Part shown: piece after piece, positions 1 to 11,031 of the stretch
Layout: each line of letters opens with the position of its first letter
Numbering within the stretch: the first letter of the stretch is position 1
Assembly (NCBI GenBank): GCA_003008705.1
Contig: PDUO01000015.1
Coordinates: 5,290-69,289 of the forward strand
Direction of reading: 5' to 3'
DNA length: 64,000 nt
Source: Pezicula radicicola
Lineage: Eukaryota; Ascomycota; Leotiomycetes; Helotiales; Dermateaceae
Position numbers and translations under genes: made by a program
Notes under the pieces: model-generated
Databases searched by the model: none
What the model was told of the DNA's origin: nothing
Seen by the model: only the letters and a program-made list of their open reading frames with translations

Positions 1-3000
1 CCCTGAAAATAAACTAACCTAGCCCCTATATCTTATAACTACCTTATTCTACTACTACTAAAATTAAATNAACCTAGCCCTAGGTTAGTTAAGTAATAAG
101 AGATAGGCTAGAGTCTTCCTGATATAGAGGGTTAGGATTATAGAATAGTATACCTTATATTATTAATTGATTATTATTTTCAACTAGGCCCTAATAGTCT
201 ATATATAGATAGATATATTCGTTGAGGTTATTATAGCTTATAGTCTATACTCGACTATATACCCTCTGGAAAGCTATTCTATATTTGATATCACCCCTAT
301 ATTATCTATTTATATCCTCCTTATCCTCCTCGTCCTCCTTATTCTCCTCATCCTCCTTATCCTCCTTATCCTCCTTATCCTCCTTATCCTTCTTCTCCTC
401 TTCTTACTTCTACCCTCTACTATTTAATATACTATCTTACTTTACTTATATAAAGTAATCTCCCTCGGAGTTAAGTTTAGGTAGACGGTCCTATATATTA
501 TCCTAAAGATCGAAGATTAAGATCTCACTAGTCTAGTAAGAGACCTATAGATCCTAGTAGTAGATAGAAAGCTATATTCGCTCCTTATAACTATTCTTCT
601 ATAGAAAGGTAATCTTATTTAGATAGGGGATAATCTAGTTAGTTAAGATAAAGAATTATTTAATAGTATCTATTATCCTAACCTAATACTCTCGACTATA
701 GTAGATCTAGATAATATTAAGTATATACTAGTAGAGGATATAGTAGGCTTAATTATCCTACTTTGTCTACTCTATACTATTATTAGAGTTGAAGAGGAGA
801 TTAATAATAGCCTTAATTATTTAGACCTTGGTCTACTTAGCTAAGAGGATATAAGGGGATACCTACTTAATCTCTCCGAGCTTATTTTATTATATATATA
901 GTAATATCAAGGCTTACTATAGTATATATAGATAGACTATAAGGTCTCCGATTAGAGCTATAGCCTAGAACTATAGTTAGATCTTATTCTTAATACTATA
1001 GAATAGCTCTTTATAGTAACTCCAGAGAACTAGGATAATAATATACTAGAGGAGGAAGTCTTAGACTTCGTTATAGACTAAGTAAACTAAGAATTAATTC
1101 CTGATTTATTCGAGCTATTTAAGGTTATCCTTTATATCCTAAATAACTACCTAGTACTTCCGGAAGGTATCCTAGAGTATAGTATTATAGTAGAATATCT
1201 AGTTATTTAGCTAGGCCTCGAAGGTTAGTATAGACTAGTTGATCTTAGACTAGAACTATCTATAGCCTAACTCCTGGATTATAGCTTAGATCCCTATACC
1301 CTGGATAAAGATACCTTTGGATTTCTCCTACTAGTCGCGAGAGAGCCCCTTCTATCTAGCTAGGTCCACCGAGTTAAAACTAGCTTAGATATACTAGAGG
1401 ATTATAGTAAATAGCTTTATATATTTATAGCTTACCTACTTATCGGGATTTAAGTTATAAATATACTCGAAGATAAAGAGAAACTTATTTATATTATACT
1501 AGAGGTAGTTAAGGTATATTAGACTTAGAACCTACTAGAATAGTAGATTTATAGTATCGGTCTAGGGTATAGTATCCTATTACTATATCTCTTATAGGGC
1601 TACCTTGATTAAAGCTAAGAGTAAGAGACTAATCTAGAACTTACAATAGATACTATATAACTTCTTTTAGAACGGTCTATTTACTCTATCTATAATCCGG
1701 ATCTTACTATAGATAAGGATCTCCTAGAGTTGGGCTATAGTTATAGTAATAGTACCCCCTTACTATTTAATCATTATAAAGACTTTTAGATCCTAGTCTA
1801 GCTTATCAAGAATAACTTACTATACTAGTTTAATTTTCGTTATATTAAAGATCTCCTTAATACTATTATAGTATTAGCTAAAGGTATAGCCCTATACTCT
1901 CCTTTTCGAACTTACTAATACTTTAATAGTTATATTACTATACTCTCTAAGTATAGTAGGGGTAAAGAGTATCCTAGGGAAGCTAGACTTCCTCTTAGTT
2001 ACCTTAAGTTATTTATAGAATTAATCAAGGTAGTAACTCTTCTATAGATAAATATAAAGGGATTAGTCCTAGACTAAGGTAGTTAGTTAGTTAGTCTAAT
2101 TCTAATATATAATCTCCTAGCCAAGGTTAACCTAGACCTAGTCCTGGTTAAGGAATTTAAAGTCGAGGATCTAGTCTAGCCTCTAGTATAAGGTCTACTT
2201 AGTCTATATAAGTATTTACTTATTAATAACTATCTTAGTATTCTTACTTAAGAAGATAATCTAGGTACCTTAGTAGATATAGTATTTAGAGTAACTTTCG
2301 TTATTGATTTTCCCTTAGATCTAGGTCTATATATACTAGAGAACCTAGGTTAAAGTATAGTATATAAGGGTCGAGGTCGAGCTCGTAGCTTCGCTAGGTT
2401 ATATATACCCCTCCCGGGCTTATACCTAGGCTTTGAGCTTAGTATACTACTACGAATTAGGGAGGTACTAAGTAAGGGTTAATAGTATATATATAATAAG
2501 GGCCGGGAGTAGGATATTATTGATCTATACCTATAGAATCTAGTATTTCTAGCCGTTGGGGCTACTAGGGAAGTTAGTTACCTTATTAGGATTATACTAC
2601 TTAAGGAAGAAGATAAAGATATCCATTAGTTAATATCCCTTAATATATCTAAGATAGTAGTATAGGATCCTTCGTAGTCTTACCTTCTTTGGTTATAGCC
2701 TAGTACTATAATTATATATAATATTATAAAAGAGATAAAGGTTACTTTAGATATTTAAATAGAATTAAGGAAAGAAGTTGATCTAGAGGCCTTACTTAGT
2801 AAATATAGGGCTCTAGGTAAAGCTAATAATACTATTAATATTAAAGTAAATATCTAATAGCTAGTCTAGTAGCTACTCCTCGGACTCTCGTAGATAGGCG
2901 TAGATATAGACCTCTCTTACTTCTTGGCCCTATTGTTCTTCCTCTAGTAGTTCTCCCTTAAAGATAGATACCTAGTCTAGAGGCTACTTAAGACTATCTA

Positions 3001-3251
3001 GTACCTAATCTACTACTTATAGTACTACTTCTGGATAATTAAGTACGTCTAGTACTAAGCTAAAGTAGGTACTTAACTAAGATAGTAGCTAGTAGTTCGT
3101 TGGAGAATATCGATTATTATATTACTTAGTAACCTCGTTATAGGCCTCTTGGGTATAGCCTTGAAGTAAGAGTAGATACTAGTCTAACTCGAGAGGGAAG
3201 CTACTTAGAGTAATATCCTAGTTAAGTTAAGTATTAATAAGAGTTATAGTA

Positions 3252-3735
3252 TTATCTTTATTTTTTATAGCTTTATTTTCTATAACTTTATTATCTATAG
3301 CTTTATTAAGCTTATCTTCTATAGCTTTATTTTCTATAGCTTTATCTTCTATAGTTTTATTTTCTATAGTATTATCTTTTATAACTTTACCTTTTATAAC
3401 TTCGTCTTATATAGACTTATCTTATATAGCTTCGTCTTTTATAACTTTATTTTCTATAGCTTTATTATCTATAGCTTTATTAGACTTATCTTCTATAGCT
3501 TTATCTTCTATAACTTTATCTTCTATAATTATATCTTATATAAACTTATCCTATATAGCTTTATCTTCTATAGCTTTATCTTATATAGACTTATCTTATA
3601 TAGCTTTATCTTCTATAATTTTATATTCTATAGACTTATTATCTATAGCTTTATTATCTATAATCTAACCTTCTATAGCTTTATCTTCTATAACTTAGTT
3701 TTCTATAGCTTTATTTTCTATAATATTACTCCTAA
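3252..3735. repeat. 15-bp minisatellite inside RIP block
   Basis: About thirty imperfect copies of a 15-bp unit of the form TTTATCTTCTATAGC lie head to tail, with a few shortened units. Because 15 is a multiple of three, one frame of the minus strand stays open through many units and reads as a five-residue repeat of Ala-Ile-Glu-Asp-Lys type. This may be the RIP-altered remnant of a gene for a repetitive charged protein; that origin is inference. Confidence 0.75.
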
Positions 3736-4268
3736 AACACGGAGACTACTATAGTCCCTCTAGTTTATATTCCTAGGCTATAAGGGCTCTCTGGATATTT
3801 AGAGGGGGACTAAAGTATAGGGACCATTGGAGACCTTCTAGTCTATTTCCCTATAGGACTCTTACTTACTACTAGGCCTTTCGCTCTCTCTCTCTCCTAG
3901 TAAGGGTATTCAGGGATACTTTCTAATATAGTATTTTAATAATAAGTAAGTAAAGTAGTAGAAGGAGTTTAGATAAAAAAATTACTAGTAATTATATTCT
4001 AGATATAATAGAAGGGAAAAGGAGAGAGGGTATAGAAGAAGGAAAGAGAGGGGGGGAGGAGAGTAAGGGGTTAATAAAGCTTAAAATATAATTTATAAAT
4101 ATACTTTAACTCCTTTCCTTCTTTCTAATAGTATATCTTATTATTTATTTAAATTACTTATTTATTTATTAGTTATATTCTATCTCCTTATATATAGTTC
4201 TTTAGAAATTACTAGAGGTATAATTAAATAAATAATAAACTCCTTTATAGTTTTATAGTATCCCTAAA

Positions 4269-4880
4269 GGTTATAAGGGTTACTACCGTTATATATATCT
4301 TGTAATACTATTTAATCTAATTGGTTATACTTTAAAGTTATAAAAAGAAATTAGTAATAGGGTTATTATTATAATTAAAAATTTCTCTAATATTATAAAC
4401 TAAAGATTAATTAATCTCTTATCTTTTTTTTATTAATTAATTACTAAGGAGGTTATTTATAGCTATATTCTTGTCCTTAGGGTTATAAGGGCTACTACTA
4501 TTATATATATCTTATAATACTACCTAATTTAATTAGTTAATACTTTGAAACTATAAAAAAAAATTAATAATAGGGTTATTATTATTATTAAAAACTTCTT
4601 AAGTATTATAAACCTAAGGTTAATCAAGCTTCTACCTTTCTTTATTAATTAGTTACTAAGAAGGCCCTTCCTAGCTATATCCTTACCCTTAGGGTTATAA
4701 GGGCTACTACTATTATATATATCCTATAATACTATCTAATCTAATTAGTTATATACTAAAGTAATAAAAAGAAGACTAATATAAGGTTAATACTTCTTCC
4801 TGAAAATTATACCTATATTATAAACCTAGGGTCAATTAAGCGCTAGCCTATTTTTTCTTTACTAAGAGTAGAGAGCTAGT
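4269..4880. repeat. 212-bp tandem repeat, three copies
   Basis: Three diverged copies start with GGTTATAAGGG(T/C)TACTAC at 4269, 4481 and 4693, giving a period of 212 bp. Each copy continues through a TATATATAT run, an A-rich stretch and a TTACTAAG-containing end. The copies differ mainly by C/T and G/A changes, as expected for RIP acting on tandem repeats. Confidence 0.7.
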
Positions 4881-5002
4881 TATTTATTATCTAAAGATAG
4901 TTATTATTATTATAGCCTTAGTTAACTAAGCTACGAAGCGAGCCTACCCCCTCTATTAAATCCTAGATTAGTCTCGCTTAGCGCCGGGTCTAGCTCCGTT
5001 GG

Positions 5003-5270
5003 ACTATAATTTTTCTATAAATCCTATTAGCCTAGTTTTTAAATTCTACTAGTCTTATATTATTATTATTATTATTATAATTATATAGGAAATTAAATCC
5101 TACTAGCCCTAGTAGGATTTAGTTATACTAGTTAGTACTTCTAACTATAATTTTTCTATAAATCCCACTAGCCTAGTTTTTAAATCCTACTAGCTCTATA
5201 TTATTATTATTATTATTATAGTTATATAAGAAATTAAATCCTACTAGCCCTAGTAGGATTTAGTTATACT
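5003..5270. repeat. 141-bp direct repeat with hairpins and (TTA)n
   Basis: Two copies begin with ACTATAATTTTTCTATAAATCC at 5003 and 5144. Each carries a TTA microsatellite followed by a near-perfect hairpin with 12-bp arms (AAATCCTACTAG and its complement) around a CC loop, at 5095-5120 and 5236-5261. Confidence 0.7.
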
Positions 5271-5451
5271 AGTTAGTTAGATTTATTTATTTATACTAGT
5301 TAGAGGGATTCTAGTAGTATATTAAATATATTTTAGTTTATTTTATTACTATTTAAATTTAAATTTCTAAGATTACTCTCTCCCTCTTTATAGGCTCGCT
5401 TAGGTCACGTGATCCGGACGCGGGTACCAGCTGGACGTGGTACATCCTGTT

Positions 5452-5490
5452 AGAAAGCGGTGCGTGAAAAGCTATCTACGATTTACCGGA
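5452..5490 (+). repeat. short dispersed repeat, copy 1
   Basis: The stretch AGAAAGCGGTGCG..GA.AA..ATCTACGATTT.CCGGA recurs at 21515-21558 with few changes, once upstream of the FAD oxidase and once upstream of the CTP synthase. It could be a fragment of a mobile element or a shared promoter segment; two copies cannot decide. Confidence 0.4.
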
Positions 5491-5903
5491 GTAAGGTTTA
5501 CCTACTCCATTATTATATATCAAAACCATCTCCACACTACTTGCCTCTTTAGTACGCTCTGATTTTGTTACCAAGTTTAGCCTGAATAGCTTCATTCGCT
5601 GCCAAGACCACGACGATAGCCGGTGACCAGATACAGTCTTTAAGGTCCTTGGCATGTATATTGAAAGGCATTGGAGCCTATAGTTCTTCAAAGCTGCTGT
5701 GAAAATAGTTTTATTACAGCGAGATTTGCTCGGCATCACATGGAATTTTAAGAGTTGCGATGTATGATAAGAATTTCTGGTTGTTCGTCTGGGAGGGGTA
5801 TATATGGCAGATGGAAGGCTCGGTACAATCCTAACATGCCAACAGACGTTCCTGGTGGTCTTCCCTGAAGTCAAACCTTTGCTTTATCCTTCCCTGTGGA
5901 ATC

Positions 5904-7685
5904 ATGGTTGCCATATTCTTCAAAGCCGCCTTTCTCGGAGTACTCTATTGCAACCATGCTCGTGCAGCACCCTACAATACGTTCGACGGAGAAGGCTTCC
6001 CGGCTTGCAACGACGTTGCCAGCGTTTACCAACCTTCTTCGGTCGACGAAATTGTCTCCATCGTGAAATCCGCAGCACAAGCTAACACTCCCGTTCGCGC
6101 CAGCGGCAAAGGTCACATGTGGTACGACACAATGTGTTCTGACGACCCTTCAACAATCATCATCCAAACCGAGGGCGTACACGGAATCAGCAATTTCAGT
6201 CTTTCTGGAGACACAGGATCAGTGATTATCGAAGCGGGTGTGACATTCTTCGAACTTGCCGAGTATCTGCATGAGAGAGGTGCATCGATGGGGTACACCT
6301 TGGTTAATTGGAATATGACAATCGCAGGCGCTGTCGCGATGGGCGCGCATAGATCGTCGTTAAGGGAAGCGTCGATGGTCGCTGCTGGGGTAGAAGAGAT
6401 TCATATTGTTGATGGGACGGGCACGATTCGGGAGATCACCCGGGATGAGACGAGTGATGATTGGCTTGCTGCATCAACCTCGTTAGGCTTATTGGGACCG
6501 ATTGTGAGGCTAAAGTTCAAGATTTATGAGGATTTTATGGTCTATGCTGAGCAGAAGACGTGAGTATGAGTAGGATACTGTTATTGGTCGTCAGAAGGAT
6601 TGGACTGATGATGAGCAGACTCTCAGAGAGCGATGTATTGAACGGAGATATTTATGGTCTCATTGCTCCATATGCTACGGCCAACCTTTGGGTATGTTGT
6701 CAGAACGCGTACTTATTTACCCCTACCATCAGTTTCGAGGAATGCTTACAGATATTCTGAACGTAAGTGGTGGCCCTATCTCCGGACATTCCACCACCGC
6801 TATTACGACGTGGTCCCTGCAAACTTCAGCACCCAACAAGGCTTTCAATCCACCTTCTCCATCACCGAATTCGAGGCCGGCACCGCCCTTGCACTTCTCA
6901 ACAGCGGCAAATACCTCGCCACCTCCAACATGATCGCCGAGACCATATTCTTCGGAATATGGTCAGCACCCAACTTCCACGAGAAAACAGACAACACCGC
7001 CATCAGCAATTGGCCTGTCTACGGCTGGAACTACGACGTCCTGATCGGCGGGCTCTACCCCGACCAGCTGCCAGAATGGGACTACGATCTCCATGGTTAT
7101 ACGCTTGAGCTTGCTGTTCCCGTGACCCTGGCGAACAGTTTGTTGAAGCGGGTAAGGGAATTATTTGATGCAGAGTTGGCGAAGGGTATTGTTATGACAT
7201 CGACTTATCGAAGTGGGATTAACATTAAGTTTGGGAGGCCGTACAATGATTTGTTAGGTCAGGTGTGGACGAACACTACGGATGGTACAGATTGGACTAA
7301 GGGTGCAATTATGTTTGATTTTCCTACTTTCAGACCCACTATCGGGGATAATTTGAGGTTTAATGAGCCCTTTTGTGAGTATTTACTTATGTTACGCAGT
7401 CGGAGGGATATGCGACTGACAAATAGTAGATCACAACCTTGCTACAACTCTGATCAACGAGTTTCCATGTCGACCGCATTGGACGAAGAATACTCGTGAT
7501 GTCTTGACACAATCGGTCAAGAATCTAGATTCTAGTGTAAGTAGTTCCCTGGACCTGGGTGATTAATAGAGCTAACCTTCTTCCCTTCCTTGAAGCATCT
7601 TGAACGGTTTCAGGCTGTTCGAGCAAAGTTCGATCCGAATGGTATCTTTAAGAGTGTTGTTGGGGAAATTATCGGTGTAATGTAG
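5904..7685 (+). CDS. secreted FAD-linked oxidase (lactone oxidase-like)
   Basis: Five exons (5904-6559, 6619-6691, 6768-7374, 7427-7536, 7596-7685) join in frame to about 511 residues. A hydrophobic N-terminus (MVAIFFKAAFLGVLY..ARAAP) looks like a signal peptide. A PCMH-type FAD-binding domain follows (about 45-220), with SGKGHMWYD, TSLGLLGPIVRLKFK and NMTIAGAVAMGAHRSS. The C-terminal half resembles D-arabinono-1,4-lactone/L-gulonolactone oxidases (NLWWWPYLR, MFDFPTFRP, RFNEPF, KFDPNGIFKSVVGE). Family members oxidise sugar lactones or sugar alcohols with O2, releasing H2O2. All splice junctions are GT..AG and keep phase, so the gene looks intact. The substrate cannot be told from sequence. 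Upstream lies RIP DNA; downstream are only decayed genes. Confidence 0.85.
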
Positions 7686-7819
7686 CGCTATGAAAGATGT
7701 TACGAGTGTCTTGAAGAGAACTCTGTCTTCCTAGATAGCTTTCTAATTGATTAGGTATTTATATTTATCGACAGATGCTTCGGATGCCTTCTTAACTTTA
7801 TCCTCGTTTAGTGTATTGC

Positions 7820-8458
7820 TTAACGATAATTCTGTTTTATTTTAGGAGTAGTCGATTCTTGAAGCGATAGCCCGGAGAAAGGTGGCGCTATGGTATTCGG
7901 ATATGCATAGTCGAGTGCTTCGAAGTTCGGCCACACTGTACATGCACCTTCGCCTACCACATTCCAGTACACCGAGACGGCTCTATCAGAAGCAATACGC
8001 ATTGCCTTGTAGCTACTGAATTTCGATTCAAGTTTATTAGTAAAGTTGCAGAGTCAATCAGACAATGCTGTGGCTGAGTTACCATTGACACAAGTCCGCG
8101 ATTAGGTCTCTTTGGGTAGCATCAGTAGCCCGCCTGTCGTTTTACTCCAATTGACTATTGAAAGGCCACTCAACCGACCAGATCCAGATTTCGGAATGTA
8201 TGGTCGTGTCTATAGAGAGCTCATTGGATCGTTTAGAGTACTTGTAATTCTCCCCAATCTTGTGCAATGTCATTCGAACCATGTAACTTGTCCTTCAGCC
8301 CACACGCAGGCCTCTAAATATAGTAAGCTGTCATAGATAGTAGTCTTGGTATTATTAGCGATAGTGACCGTCGAAGATGCTAGCAGCCGGGGTGGTGCCA
8401 TCATACAACATAAAGACAACACACATACCCAGCAGGCTGTCGACAGAAATTTCACCAC
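7820..8458 (-). pseudogene. decayed gene for a small secreted protein
   Basis: A single minus-strand frame reads from an ATG at 8458 (MVKFLSTACWVC.., signal-peptide-like) to about 7830 and keeps a protein-like composition throughout, including TCVNGNSATALSD, FSSYKAMRIASD and ACTVWPNFEALDYA. Four in-frame stops interrupt it (TGA, TAG, TAA, TGA). Each could come from CGA, CAG or CAA by a C-to-T change, and two fit the CpA context of RIP. No frameshift is needed, so decay looks recent and mutational. I do not recognise the family; the product would be a cysteine-containing secreted protein of about 200 residues. Confidence 0.5.
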
Positions 8459-8549
8459 GACGATAGCGGCTTTGCTACATTTGCGATTCTTGACGAAGGC
8501 CTGTGTGAGGGCTCTGGCCTTGTCTCTGCTAAAGTTTCGGACTCCACCC

Positions 8550-9247
8550 TAGGGCTCCGATCGAATTGTCGAATATCGAATATTCGATGGATCAAATCGA
8601 ATCGGATCGGATTCGAATTTAGAAATAGCCCTGTTCGACTCGTCGGATTATTAGTCGAATTTTAGAGCTAACATTCGACGAAATTCGACGTTCGGCCTAA
8701 GTTTTAGCCGGGGAGCTCTACTAGCTACTATTATAAGCTAGGTATAGGGTCTTTCTGCTAAAGCCTAGCTAGTAGGTATAGGCCCTATTGCTATAGTTAT
8801 AAAGATAGTAATAATCTATAGTCTTTTAACCTTGATTTTAAGTACTTAGAGTAGTATTTTCAAAGTTAAATTAAGGTAATATAGAGTGTACTTAACGTAT
8901 AGAAGTAAATATTTTAATAATAGAGAGTTTAATAATATAAAAAATAAAATAAACTAGTTTATAGTTATTGAAATATCTAAATGTTATAGTAATTTAATGT
9001 CTAAGATATTTATATTATACCTATATAACTCGGTCTATACTAGAATAGGCAGGTATCTAGTTGTATTAGGTGTTTCTTGCGGTGACGCTTGAGCCTTAAT
9101 ATCTTAGTCAGATATCTAGTCGAATAGTATTGAGTCGAATGTTTTTAACGTTAAATTCGATACGAATTTTATTAAAAACAGACCTCGAATTTAACTCGAA
9201 TTCAAATCTAGTAAAGTTCGATTCGAACCGATTCGATCGGAGCCCTA
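8550..9247. mobile_element. hAT-type MITE with TIRs and 8-bp TSD
   Basis: The element starts TAGGGCTCCGATCGAAT and ends with the exact reverse complement, giving 17-bp perfect terminal inverted repeats. It is flanked by CTCCACCC at 8542-8549 and 9248-9255, an 8-bp target duplication. An 8-bp duplication and TAGGG-type ends are hallmarks of hAT transposons. At 698 bp it has no transposase frame. Both ends are packed with TCGAA/TTCGA words (subterminal repeats), and the centre (about 8720-9060) is TA-rich in the RIP style. I infer a non-autonomous element mobilised by a hAT transposase elsewhere. Confidence 0.85.
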
Positions 9248-9299
9248 CTCCACCCCACACTGAGTCAATCTGGTGAGTTTCGAGGGTGTACTATGTGAC

Positions 9300-10050
9300 A
9301 ATGCCGTAGCATCCTCAAAAATATCTCCCCAAGTGTAGAAGGGACAACCTAACCGAAGTGGCTTCCATTGCCATGAAGAGCGTAGGAGAGATCACCGTTG
9401 CCGGGTGCGTTTGCATTGACAATGGTTTTATTGGCTATCACGAGCTCAAAATTGAATAAACTGTCACAAGCCACACCATACTGGGAACTCAAGAAACTTA
9501 AGCCACAGCTGAGGACATCATCACCAATGTCAACGTCACCTCCAGCAATAGTCAGCTTTTCTTCCACTACGCAAGAGCATCTAACTTCGACTCACCAATA
9601 CATCCACCGACAACGATCAATTAGGGTTGAGTAGCATCACCCTAGCATCAGGCCCAACATTCGTGGTACCATCCGCTTTATTATACACCATGTCTTCAAG
9701 GTTGCTTAAGTACTAAAACGTCACCATCCGTCAAAATGAAGCCAACGTTCGGATTGTGACCACCAGCCTTCATGGAAATCCAACGTCATTGTATTTCAAT
9801 AGAACCTTGACAACACCTACAACTTCGGTAGTAAAGGAACAAGATGCAAGCGGGTGTGAGATTGACGGCTGTTTTGCAGCGGACTCCAGGGGGGGCTTCT
9901 AGTCAAGTTCATGTTCTGACTGTGCTAAGACTGGAGATCTCATAGCATGCTGTGTAAGCCTTGGCCGTAGGTCAGGGGTTACATAGATGATAGGAGTCAA
10001 AGCAGAGAGGAGAATGATGATAGGAAAATGCTTGTTGAAATCGATTGTAA
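9300..10050 (-). pseudogene. FAD-binding oxidoreductase pseudogene
   Basis: Minus-strand frames hold recognisable pieces of a berberine-bridge/6-hydroxynicotine oxidase-type FAD domain: a hydrophobic N-terminal piece near 10020, EVVGVVKVLLKYND near 9830, KAGGHNPNVGF near 9770 (the flavin-binding GGHN motif), VVGG near 9610, and a clean stretch at 9567-9349 with LSFLSSQYGVACDSLFNFEL and ALHGNGSHFG. The pieces sit in different frames with stops between them, and the C-terminal substrate domain is missing. The MITE lies at the 3' end. It is not a close copy of the intact FAD gene at 5.9 kb, which belongs to the lactone-oxidase branch. Confidence 0.7.
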
Positions 10051-11031
10051 CAGTTCGCTAAGCGAGTGCATAGAGTAAAGAGATGTCAGTTATAATAAGC
10101 TTGCACAGTAGATGCCAGAACTAGTAATTGTACGAGGTACAGAGCTGCAGCTATTTTAAGCATGTAAAGATTTCAGTCTCCCTAAGACCTTGAACAGAAA
10201 TGACATAATTGACAAAAGAGCAAGGGTAAGATCACAGAAGCACCAACTCACCAAGCTCCTGCCAAAAGGGAAAAGCAAAGCCAATAATAGCTAGGCAAAC
10301 GGTTCTAAATAACTCACCATTCCAAACCCCCGGCCCTTTTATCTGTCAAACAAACGCTAGTTCTAATCGAGTAACTTCCTAAGTTGTCAATCCCCTGTAC
10401 GAGCCCCACATCCTTTCCGGCGTCGTCCTCCTAAACAAATAGGTTCCGCGGTGGGCAGCTGTGAATGTCATCGTCTCATCTGCTATGCAAATAGTGTGTG
10501 ATGTTAGAGTAAATATTAATTGGTGAGATATAGCATGCATTAAGTTGATGCTAGCTGCATACGGATACGAACACGAACATGCATGCATAGCACTAGTCTA
10601 ATTAAGCGCTGGCCTGGTCAGATCTGGGGGTTCAAACGACATTAATCAGATGGGTTGGGTGATAAGAAATATATAATAATCTGTACTTAGTAGACTCGTA
10701 CAATGCATTATATTTATTATAAAATCGACAATGGCTAATTTGTAGATGGATACATTCTTCGATAATAACGAAAGACTATGTAGGTATGTCATAAGCGAGC
10801 TACCTATCAAAGAATGAAAAATTTAAAAGGTATTTGTCGACGATGTATAGCAAGTAGCAACTAGACTAAATCAGATACTAAATTTTAACTCGAAATAACT
10901 AGTCATTCAAACGTTAGACTAGTACGTATTTCAAAAACGAATCCAGCTCCTAATCTCGCAGTAAAGGCTGTCGCTTCTGCTCCACAATAGACGTGTAAAT
11001 TCAGCATATTGACCTAGTCAAACACCAAGTT
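10051..11031. other. intergenic, no gene seen
   Basis: No protein-like frame, RNA gene or clear repeat is visible. The nearest gene, the ABC transporter, ends at 11032 on the minus strand. Confidence 0.5.

Larger units (their letters stand above)
1..5390. repeat. RIP-mutated AT-rich repeat block
   Basis: The stretch is packed with TpA, while CpA and TpG dinucleotides are almost missing; C and G survive mainly in CC, CT, CG, GG and GA contexts. Stop codons, mostly TAG, fill every frame. This is the pattern left by RIP, the fungal process that turns CpA into TpA in duplicated DNA. I see no intact gene; the source is probably old transposon or repeat DNA, but no family can be named by eye. Ordinary dinucleotide use returns near 5.4 kb. 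A C/T-rich run (TCCTCCTTATCC-type) lies at about 310-415, and one ambiguous base (n) is at position 70. Confidence 0.85.

Noticed and set aside
1..120. Telomere at the left edge
   Set aside because: No TTAGGG/CCCTAA array is present, only TA-rich RIP sequence with isolated CCCTA words.
3252..3735. Regular short repeats that could suggest a CRISPR-like array
   Set aside because: The repeats are 15 bp, imperfect and directly adjacent with no unique spacers, and the genome is fungal.
5804..6298. Short open frames around the start of the FAD oxidase
   Set aside because: They overlap the first exon in other frames and lack any motif.
10379..10588. Small minus-strand frame in the gap before the ABC gene
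   Set aside because: Low-complexity and with no homology or motif that I can see.
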